The notes under the pieces were generated by a model that was not told the origin of the DNA, did not search any database, and was given only the letters and a program-made list of their open reading frames with translations. A stretch of DNA of 28,928 nt from Phialocephala subalpina (Eukaryota; Ascomycota; Leotiomycetes; Helotiales; Mollisiaceae), in contig FJOG01000038.1 of the NCBI GenBank assembly GCA_900073065.1, forward strand, positions 311,578 through 340,505, read 5' to 3'. Every line of letters begins with the position of its first letter. The stretch's first letter is position 1. This document shows positions 21,664 to 28,928 of the stretch, one piece after another. A program made the position numbers and the translations under genes.

Positions 21664-22544
21664 GTTTGCAATGTCAATGGGTTGAATAGCAATGAGACTC
21701 ATTCAATATACTGAAGGGAAATGGAAGCTATATGAGATCGTTATGCCCGCAATTGAGATCGCAGGGCTGACAGCTTACTAGAATTCCTTGCTCGTGATCA
21801 CGGTCATGCCTTTTACCCCGGTGCTGACGGACGGGCTTTGTGCCTCTTCAAGATCGCTTTTTTAGTTCCCAGGTCTGATTGAGAGAGATTGGATCGCGAT
21901 GCGAGGTTGTGATGCAATATCACCAGGCTTCCAGACATCCCGAACGGCGCCCAGAAATCGATATTTCGCCTCATGACTGCAGAAAATCGCACTCAAGGGG
22001 AAGGTCCCAACTGGACACTGATCCCGACCACCAGAAATGTTGTGGAGGGCAACATCGTGGAAAGAGATACCGATATCTCACTCCTGCGCTGCGGGGTTAC
22101 CTGAAAGAAGGATTCGACTCCACTCGGAGACTTGATGGCTGCTGCTCGGCATGATGGGATGATCAAATCGAGGCTCAGATGCAACTCGGCACGGGTACGC
22201 ATCCCGTTCCGGAAGATGAGCAGGCATCTGAGCCAAGGATGACCGTCCAGTAATCAGAGTGTCATCATGCGACAACCACTGAGCCTCTGAAATAATAATT
22301 TCAAGCAACGAAAAGACCAACGAGCAACAAGAATAAAACAGGAAAAAAGAAGTACTGAAAGAAGTACTGCTACCCTCCCACTATTTACCACCATCTAAGA
22401 ACCCATCTATAACTTACAACAAAGGTATCTCGAACCCCAGATCCCATCTATATGCAATGCTGCTAACCCACCAAACGCCAAACCACGAGAAATAATTCCC
22501 GTGTTCCATTTCGAGAGGAGATTCACCTCATCCATGACACCCCT
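21664..22544. other. Intergenic: FAD oxidase promoter and MFS gene 3' flank
   Basis: No gene is supported in these 881 bases. Weak TATA-like strings lie about 40-70 bases upstream of the oxidase ATG (near 21704-21713 and 21730). The frames open across 21879-22320 have no family-like content. Confidence 0.4.
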
Positions 22545-24230
22545 TCAATTCTTACTAGTATCGTAATGACTCCTCGCCCTCAACGACTTCCCCTTCCAAA
22601 AGAAGATCCAGGGAACAGGCATCATTGCCAAAGCAACGAAAGCAAAGACGCTTCCCGCCCAATGAATACCCATCGCCTTATACATCTGAATCGTAAATAA
22701 TGGGAAAATGGCTCCGAAGCCGTAGCGGAGGATGCCGTTTGCTGCTACTGCGCTGGCGCCGTTGCTGGCTTGGTAGACGTCTACTAGGTAAGTTGTCGCT
22801 GAGATGAAGATAGCCAAACTCCCCCACCCAAACGGCACACCAGCCAGTACGGGCACGATCCAATGCGTCTCCTTATCTGGTGTCCATGCAAACCAGAATA
22901 ATCCCAATGGCAAAATAACACTCCCCAACAATGCCGCATACAACCTATGTTCCGGAGCCGGATTCCCATTCGCCTTATGCATCGCCTTCCTGTATAATGT
23001 CACGTCAAAGATACCGAAAGACATGATAGCGAAGATGAATCCAACGAGGATACCGAGGAACGTCAACCCGATTTCTTTTTGGTTGAAGTGATAGACGATT
23101 TGGAAGACGTAGGAGTAGGAGCCGAAGAAGGAGAACATCATTGCGAACGAGAAGCCGGTATAGATACTTAGGAATCCAACAAGTGGCTATTTCACATTAG
23201 CCAAACCCCCTCTTCTAATTCGAAATAATTGCATACCTCGACAAACATCATATGTATGGGTCTCACAAAACCTTGTTTCAGCTTTTGCAACAAGAGATGA
23301 GTATCTCCTTCTTGATGTGGCACCTTTCCACTGAATTTCTTCTCCCGTAATCGCAGGATTCGAGTCTTGGATGTCTCTTGCATGAATAGTGATATGAGGA
23401 GGATTGGTGCGCCGATGATTATTACCACCCACATTGACCAGCGCCAGTTGTCGTCGTATTCGGAAATGATGTAGGCGCCTGTGAGGGGACCGAGAGCTGG
23501 ACCTAAGAAGGGTGCCATGACGAATCCGAGGGCGGCTTTTCCACTGCTTTTTTGGGACCAGAGGTCTGCGATGGTTCCTGTGGTGTTGTTAGCAGATGTA
23601 CTGGAATTGTTGGGTATGAGACGTACCTGCACCGATGGCAAGTGTACCAGAGCCTCCTGCTCCTGCAAGGAATCTCATGACGATCAATAGAGCAACGCTG
23701 TCAGAGGCTCCAGCTATCCCTGTGAAGAGCAGCAGCATTGGCAGTGTTGTCCAGTATATTATCCGACGTCCGAACATCTCTGAGAGTGGTGCAGCGAGGA
23801 GAGGTCCTACAAGAAATCCAAAGGTATAGAGCGAGAGGGGTAGGACGGCTATTTCTCGTTCAACGTGATATTGTGCCATGATGTGCGGGATAGCTGGAAC
23901 ATAGACAGAAGTTCCTACAGTTCTGTGTCTTGTCAGAGGATGTATGAATGGCAGAGGAAGATGGCCAGCTTACATGACGAAGCCATAGAGGGCTGGAATG
24001 AGAGTGTGGAAAATCTTCTTGCCTTTAGGCCAGTTTTGCGGGTTTCCTGGGTCAGTGTCCGATTCCCAGTCTAGAAATTTGGCGACATCTCCCTCATCGC
24101 TGCTTAGGTTTCGAGATTTTAATCCTTCCTCCTCGTTTGACATGCCGAGCGGAGGCATTGCCGCTTCGGCTTCGGCTTCGATATCCTTTTCTCGAAGGGC
24201 ATGTTGATCGGCTGTTGTGCTTGATTCCAT
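22545..24230 (-). CDS. MFS drug/polyamine:H+ antiporter (DHA1, 12 TM)
   Basis: Exons are 23974-24230, 23627-23922, 23237-23577 and 22545-23186. The introns (51, 49 and 50 bp) are spliced in frame, giving 511 residues. A hydrophilic N-terminus of about 70 residues ends with the family mark DPGNPQNWPKGKK. The first helix pair is completed across intron 1 (YGFVITVGTSVYVPAIP). Motif A appears as PLSEMFGRRIIY after helix 2. The antiporter motif C in helix 5 reads ALGFVMAPFLGPALGPLTG. Together they place it in the DHA1 12-helix drug:H+ antiporters related to yeast TPO/FLR1 pumps. It should export small toxic or secondary compounds or polyamines from the plasma membrane. The substrate is not determinable. 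An AT-rich TATATAATA-type element lies about 40 bases upstream of the ATG on the reading strand. Confidence 0.92.
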
Positions 24231-25092
24231 GAGAGTGTACCAGATTTTGCCCGTCTATGTGTAAAGTATATAATACTAAAATCTGTTGAGAGAGGAGTGT
24301 TGAAATGTGAAACTATATGAAGAATAATGAGAGACAGCCAACAGCCGATAATTAATAGCAAGCAAGAGATACCGACAGCCATCGCAAGTGAACGGCCGTG
24401 ACGCCGACCTCGCCCCACAATTATGAATCTTCAAGTATTCCATGCACCACTTGGATACGGAGAGAAGACACTTGATCGGTAAGTAACCATCCCGATGCTC
24501 TACCACCGGCGACGGGACAATTCTATTCCCAACATGTGGCTTAGCAGACTAGAAACAAAGAGATTGATAGTAAGCAAGGCAGAGGTGGACTTCAAGCTGC
24601 GTTTCCTAGCTGCGTCGGTATATTGGGCAGGCCAGACGGCAGGAGCCTTACTCAAGGCTGGGACTTTGGGACGATTAGCGACCCGTGGTGTGAGAACTCA
24701 ATCGCCACGAAAAGGCGTCGTCATAACTTCCGTCCCCGTTTAGCTATCCTAACCAACAGATTTTAACGAAAGCGAAGCGTTGTGAGTCCATTGACAAGGG
24801 GTCTGCTGTTACGGACGAAGTGGTGTGGATGTTTGGAAAGGAGACATCCAAAAGCACAAGCGGGATTATGAGTAATCGTTTGAGCCGAGGCAATTTTGGC
24901 ACCACGTGACTTTTATTTTATTTTAATTGAGCCCCAGAGCAAAATATGCTGTATGAATCAGGAAAGTAAGTTCAAATTCATTGTCCGAGTCACTTTGGAA
25001 CAATGTGAGCGCCAAAATGTCCAAAATGATTGTAGTCAATATGAGTCCTCTGATTGGCTACCAAACAGCTAGCACGGAAAGTTCCGAGAATC
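24231..25092. promoter_or_regulatory. Divergent promoter between the MFS pump and COX10, with CCAAT and CACGTG motifs
   Basis: This stretch of 862 bases holds no gene. CCAATCA lies on the minus strand at 25051-25057, 36 bases before the COX10 ATG. It matches the HAP-complex box common upstream of respiratory genes, though it is unusually close to the start. CACGTGAC at 24903-24910 matches a Cbf1-type E-box. A partial tRNA-like string at about 24480-24520 is discussed under rejected items. All sites are pattern matches only. Confidence 0.3.
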
Positions 25093-26703
25093 ATGCGGGC
25101 AGGTATCTTCAAGAAATCATGCAATGTGGAGCTCTTCGAGGAACATCAACCACAAGCAATGATTATACGGTACCCACCAGCGAGTGCCTTTCGTCCCAAT
25201 GGCCTCGGTACCGTGTGTCTATCATGTTTCCTTCAAGGAGCCAGGCCAGTATCTTGGTCGGTGAGAAGAAATTTCTCGAGAACATCGAATGTTCAAGCTG
25301 CATTGACCGGAACGATGCCACGATTACGAGCGGGATACTTTTCTGCGAACTCACTACTTGAAAAGGCACGGTCAAATGCAAAGAGGGGAAACCTGACTTC
25401 GGTAATACCGGAGGGAAGCTCAATTGCAGCTGAAAATGAAGCTTCGAAGCTTCCTGCCAGCTCCGGAGCTTCAGCCCCTCCCCCAACATCTACCCAAGAC
25501 CTCCCACATCGACGACGACAAGCAGCCCGCAAAGCAGTAGCAGGCGCAGACCTCGTCCTCCCTCAAAACTCCTCCTCAACACTCTCCGAAACCGCCGCAC
25601 AAGCTCCCTCAAATTCCATCCGAAGATTAATACCCGTCCTCCTCTCCCTCTCGAAACCACGACTCTCCGTCCTCGTCGTCCTCACAGCGTGCGCTTCCTA
25701 CAGCCTCTACCCCGTCCCCGAACTCCTCCTCCCTTCAGCAACCGACACACCCTCCCTCTCACCCCTCACCCTCCTCTTCCTCACCACCGGCACAACCCTC
25801 TGCGCCGCATCCGCAAACGCCTTCAACATGCTCTACGAGCCGAAATGGGACGCCATGATGTCTAGAACGCGGAATCGACCATTAGTACGAGGTCTCATAT
25901 CTACACGCGGCGCAGCCCTATTCGCTATCCTCGCTGGACTCGGTGGTGTTACAGCCTTGTATTACGGCGTCAATCCCACCGTTTCATTTCTAGGCGCGCT
26001 GAACATCGTGCTGTACGCAGGTCTCTATACACCACTGAAACGTGTCTCTGTGGTCAATACATGGGTCGGAGCAATCGTAGGTGGAATTCCTCCATTGATG
26101 GGATGGACAGCTGCGGCTGGACAATCAGCTACACACGGCGATTGGAAAGAATTGCTACTCGGCGAACACAATATTGGAGGCTGGCTACTCGCCTCGTTAC
26201 TTTTTGCTTGGCAATTCCCACATTTCATGTCTCTATCTTGGTCCATAAGGGAAGAATACAAAAACGCAGGCTATAAAATGCTCTGCTGGACCAATCCCGC
26301 TCGAAACGGCCGCGTAGCTCTCCGCTACAGCATCCTCTTCTTCCCAATCTGTATTGGGCTCTGCTACTACGGCGTCACAGAATGGACATTCGCAGCTACT
26401 AGTTTACCGGTCAACATCTGGCTCGTAAAAGAAGCTGTGCGGTTCTGGAAACTAGAAGGTCATAAGGGGAGTGCGAGAGGGTTGTTTTGGGCTAGTGTTT
26501 GGCATTTACCGGTTGTGATGATTTTAGCGATGGTGGAGAAGAAGGGGATGTGGCAGCGTGTGTGGAGGGCTGCGATGGGGGAGCCGGATCTAGATGAGGA
26601 GGATTGGTTGGAGGAGGATGAGGAGGATGCTGTGTTGTCAGCCAAAGAGGGTAAAGTGAAACCGGAGGTTAGAGCTGCTGTGATTGCGTTGCCGAGTAGA
26701 TGA
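25093..26703 (+). CDS. COX10: Protoheme IX farnesyltransferase (heme O synthase)
   Basis: This is a single exon of 536 residues. The frame is open upstream to a TTG at 25054; ATG 25093 is the first methionine. An Arg/Ser-rich, acid-poor N-terminus fits a mitochondrial presequence, and a long variable region runs to about residue 175. The UbiA prenyltransferase core follows. The first prenyl-diphosphate/Mg site is NMLYEPKWDAMMSRTRNRPL (residues ~245-264). Next come YTPLKRVSVVNTWVGAIVGG and IPPLMGWTAA, then the second conserved site around FAWQFPHFMSLSWSIREEYK and AGYKML. The enzyme farnesylates heme B to heme O in the inner mitochondrial membrane, the first step to heme A for cytochrome c oxidase. 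The C-terminal tail is markedly acidic (DLDEEDWLEEDEED). Synonymous codons switch from C-ending in the first half to G/T-ending near the 3' end. Confidence 0.96.
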   Translation: MRAGIFKKSCNVELFEEHQPQAMIIRYPPASAFRPNGLGTVCLSCFLQGARPVSWSVRRNFSRTSNVQAALTGTMPRLRAGYFSANSLLEKARSNAKRGNLTSVIPEGSSIAAENEASKLPASSGASAPPPTSTQDLPHRRRQAARKAVAGADLVLPQNSSSTLSETAAQAPSNSIRRLIPVLLSLSKPRLSVLVVLTACASYSLYPVPELLLPSATDTPSLSPLTLLFLTTGTTLCAASANAFNMLYEPKWDAMMSRTRNRPLVRGLISTRGAALFAILAGLGGVTALYYGVNPTVSFLGALNIVLYAGLYTPLKRVSVVNTWVGAIVGGIPPLMGWTAAAGQSATHGDWKELLLGEHNIGGWLLASLLFAWQFPHFMSLSWSIREEYKNAGYKMLCWTNPARNGRVALRYSILFFPICIGLCYYGVTEWTFAATSLPVNIWLVKEAVRFWKLEGHKGSARGLFWASVWHLPVVMILAMVEKKGMWQRVWRAAMGEPDLDEEDWLEEDEEDAVLSAKEGKVKPEVRAAVIALPSR

Positions 26704-27122
26704 GAGGTGTTATGTAAGACTATCTGCATGAGAGAGGCGTGAATTGGGATGTATAGCTGTGGAAGTAACTGTTTGGATATTGAATTTCCTTGCATTATTC
26801 ACACCATTCCACACCATCATGTTCTACAAACATTTCTCGAGCAATTTCATGATGTGACGAGAGATACAAATTTCAGTCTCCAGACAAAGGCTATGCGTCG
26901 TAATGGAAAGCGAAGCATAACTGAAAATGTTCAAATAACTTGTCTAGATATCAATTTTGCTATTACTATACAGAATAATTCTACACAACCATAACTTATT
27001 ATGATCTCAAAATCTCTCAATCTCAAGAGCATTCAGCTCAACTCAAACTCCGTACGCCTTCTCAATGTCCTTGACTCGAAACAGGATGAAGTAATTTCCA
27101 ACTTCCTTCAAAGATTCAACAA
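26704..27122. other. Intergenic between convergent COX10 and the Myb-like gene
   Basis: This is the 3' flank of both convergent genes, mostly AT-rich. No gene or structured RNA is recognised. Confidence 0.4.
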
Positions 27123-28322
27123 CTAACGGCGATCAATCGGCCTATTAATAATCGCATCAATCCCCATATCCATACTCGGCAACCGACTCTGATGTGGATG
27201 TTGAGCATATCCCATCCCAACTCCTCTAAGATCAACCATCCCGCCTCCCATCCCGCCACTCATTCCTCCTCCTCCCATATTCCCCATCCCAAGAGAACCG
27301 GTGGATCCTCCGCTCTGGCTATAACTGTGACCATGGGCAGGAACTTGTTCTTGGTATAATGACCCCGAACGATCGGAAGCGGCGTCATATTCTTGTTCGA
27401 TCTCATCTGCGTACCCGGAGTCGTCTGTATGATGTTCACCAAAGGTGTGTGATTGGACTGGGTAGGGAGGAGCGGAAGAGGGTTGGGAAGTGGAGAGTTG
27501 GGAGTGGGTTGTTGATGATGAGTCTAGGATTCTTTCGCGGCGGGCGCAGGAGCGGGCGGATGTTTGGAGGTTTTTCAGACCTTGGGACATGCACTGTTCA
27601 CCTCTCATTAGCTCGTGTAATTTTTTACGTAAATGAGGCTGATGAGGCTCATGACAGAAAATGGGATGAAGGCATGGGGCAAGGATGTAAGATGAGATGG
27701 GAAAGAGGCTTACCTTCTGCTCAACAACATTCCACTTCTCGCCAGTTGCTGCAGCAAGTGGAGTCCATATTTCTCGACGCAGAGCCATATATTGTTTCGC
27801 CATACTCTCAATCTTCATCCCGTCCCAGTCATCCGCACTCCGTCTCTCCATCAACCTCTCATGTCGTTTCCGGCATGCGTTTGGTGTTTTGGAGGGGAAG
27901 TAGGCTTGTTGGATTGGTGCCCAGTTCATGCCTTGGGCGCGGGCGGCCATGAGTGTGGCGTCGTCTTGGGGGTTCCATGCGCCGGATGAGGCACGGATGG
28001 AGGCTTGTGGGGGTTGTTGTTGGGCTTGTTGTTGTGCCATTTGAGAGTATGAATGTTGTTGTTGTGACATGGGATGTTGGATTGGTTGGACTGGTCCGCC
28101 GTTGGGATAGCCTTGCTGAGGTTGCGAACTGTATTGTTGTTGTGACATGTTGCTGGTGAGGGTCCCTGATGGGGTCGTGTAATATGTGTTGAGGGATTCG
28201 AGGGAAGCTAGACTTGGTCTACTTGAAAGTGGAGCGTATTGGGTCGCGGTAGTAGGCGTGGTAGGAGCTGGGTTCAATCGGTAGTAACCTTGGCTTCTGG
28301 CCGGTCGATGACCCTTTGGCAT
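27123..28322 (-). CDS. Myb/SANT-like DNA-binding protein with Gln-rich and Gly/Met-rich tails
   Basis: The ATG at 28322 opens MPKGHRPARSQ. Exons 27714-28322 and 27123-27593 flank a 120-bp GT..AG intron, giving about 359 residues. Residues ~60-107 are Gln/Pro-rich. A single Myb/SANT repeat spans ~113-160 (SSGAWNPQDDATLMAARAQG, NWAPIQQAYFPSKT, NACRKRHERLMERR). A conserved helical segment crosses the junction (EKWNVVEQK joined to CMSQGLKNLQTSARSCARRE). The C-terminus has Ser/His-rich and Gly/Met-rich low complexity. It is presumably nuclear and transcription-related. The intron is exactly 40 codons without a stop, so a retained-intron 399-residue form is possible. Splicing is favoured because it restores a compact charged helix. 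ATGs further in, such as MSQQQYSS, are alternative starts. Confidence 0.82.
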   Translation of the reverse strand: MPKGHRPARSQGYYRLNPAPTTPTTATQYAPLSSRPSLASLESLNTYYTTPSGTLTSNMSQQQYSSQPQQGYPNGGPVQPIQHPMSQQQHSYSQMAQQQAQQQPPQASIRASSGAWNPQDDATLMAARAQGMNWAPIQQAYFPSKTPNACRKRHERLMERRSADDWDGMKIESMAKQYMALRREIWTPLAAATGEKWNVVEQKVSLFPISSYILAPCLHPIFCHEPHQPHLRKKLHELMRGEQCMSQGLKNLQTSARSCARRERILDSSSTTHSQLSTSQPSSAPPYPVQSHTFGEHHTDDSGYADEIEQEYDAASDRSGSLYQEQVPAHGHSYSQSGGSTGSLGMGNMGGGGMSGGMGGGMVDLRGVGMGYAQHPHQSRLPSMDMGIDAIINRPIDRR

Positions 28323-28928
28323 TCTTGACGGAAAAGAAATGGTCGAAAAGAGGAAGTGCGTCGTTGACGAGGATGTAATTCGGATTAGGAATTAGATGCC
28401 TCGCCAGGAGGGACTTCGTATCAAACGAATGGAAGTGTGTTCTGGCAAAGAAGAGGATACGAGAATGAAACGACGGTAGGGATAGGAAAACTTTCGCATG
28501 AGGGGTATATAGGAAACGAAATGGGAGATGTAGTGGCTCTGCAGAAGAAAAAGGCCGAGATGGAAGAGGGCTGGACGGCCGTTCTTTATACAATGATACT
28601 CCGAAACACAACGCGGCAAAGAAATGACGATGGGGGCCGCAACAACAAAGATTGTTTATAGCCTCATTGACGCCGGCGCCGACCGAGTGTCCTAAATCGA
28701 GACCACAATGATGTGCTGAAACGAGGCAGGTCTTTCTTTAGACCGTGTAATTGTGGCCCTCCCATCCAAGTCACTGGGTTTTGCGGCGGGAAATGAAAAA
28801 ATGAACGGTAATGAAACCCCCAGTTGCGACACAGCAGGCGCGCAGGTACCATCGAGTCTCCAAAGGCTGCTGTTGGAAGACGAGAGGCCCATCATATTGG
28901 TCCAAGTGGACCAGTAGGCGGTTGTATC
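28323..28928. other. Upstream region of the Myb-like gene to the window end
   Basis: No gene is supported. This is the presumed promoter and 5' leader of the Myb-like gene. A further gene could begin beyond the right edge. Confidence 0.4.

Noticed and set aside
24470..24530. tRNA gene on the minus strand (GGTGGTAGAGCATCGGGATG resembles a D-arm).
   Set aside because: The T-arm with GGTTCGA is missing at the right distance and no acceptor stem can be paired. It is at most a fragment or chance.
27123..28322. Single-exon 399-residue Myb-like protein.
   Set aside because: It is possible as an isoform, but the 120-bp segment has canonical borders and splicing restores a compact conserved helix, so the spliced form is taken as primary.
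1..28928. CRISPR arrays, bacterial operons, ribosome binding sites or attachment sites.
   Set aside because: The sequence is eukaryotic with spliced genes; no regularly spaced direct repeats of the CRISPR type were seen.

Overview
The window is nuclear DNA of a filamentous ascomycete (Pezizomycotina). The evidence is the many short introns (mostly 47-82 bp, GT..AG) and fungus-specific families: a 2EXR-domain protein, a Zn2Cys6 regulator remnant, Dal5-type and drug/H+ MFS transporters, a berberine-bridge-like FAD oxidase and JIP5. The 2EXR protein and the overall style suggest Leotiomycetes, but this is a guess. No complete tRNA, rRNA, CRISPR array or intact transposon was recognised.

Layout. 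1-595 is AT-rich, with TTGAGT/ACTCAA inverted repeats. On the minus strand follow a seven-span membrane protein (596-1456), a gene-poor 2 kb stretch, a four-exon 2EXR protein (3516-4852) and the WD40 ribosome-biogenesis protein JIP5 (5705-7018). On the plus strand 7561-8308 is a decayed Zn2Cys6 transcription factor. A class IV aminotransferase (8477-9522, minus) and a Dal5-like anion transporter (9998-11812, plus) are divergent and share a 475 bp promoter region. A single giant gene (12350-19050, minus) follows. Then come a secreted bicovalent-flavin oxidase (19738-21663, minus), a DHA1-type MFS transporter (22545-24230, minus), COX10 (25093-26703, plus) and a Myb/SANT-like nuclear protein (27123-28322, minus).

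The most unusual element is the giant gene. Four large open frames, none with its own usable ATG except the first, join through three phase-1 introns into one predicted 2173-residue protein. It combines a basic N-terminus, about five divergent copies of an alpha/beta module, a duplicated Lys/Pro-rich linker, seven regularly spaced CX2C..HX3(H/C) zinc fingers, a coiled coil and a C-terminal AT-hook. I do not recognise this architecture as a named family; it is the best candidate here for an undescribed system.

Most genes are housekeeping or independent accessory functions. Two possible functional pairs are the divergent aminotransferase/anion transporter and the co-oriented FAD oxidase/MFS exporter. 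Exon limits were inferred by eye from splice sites and frame continuity, without transcripts or database searches.
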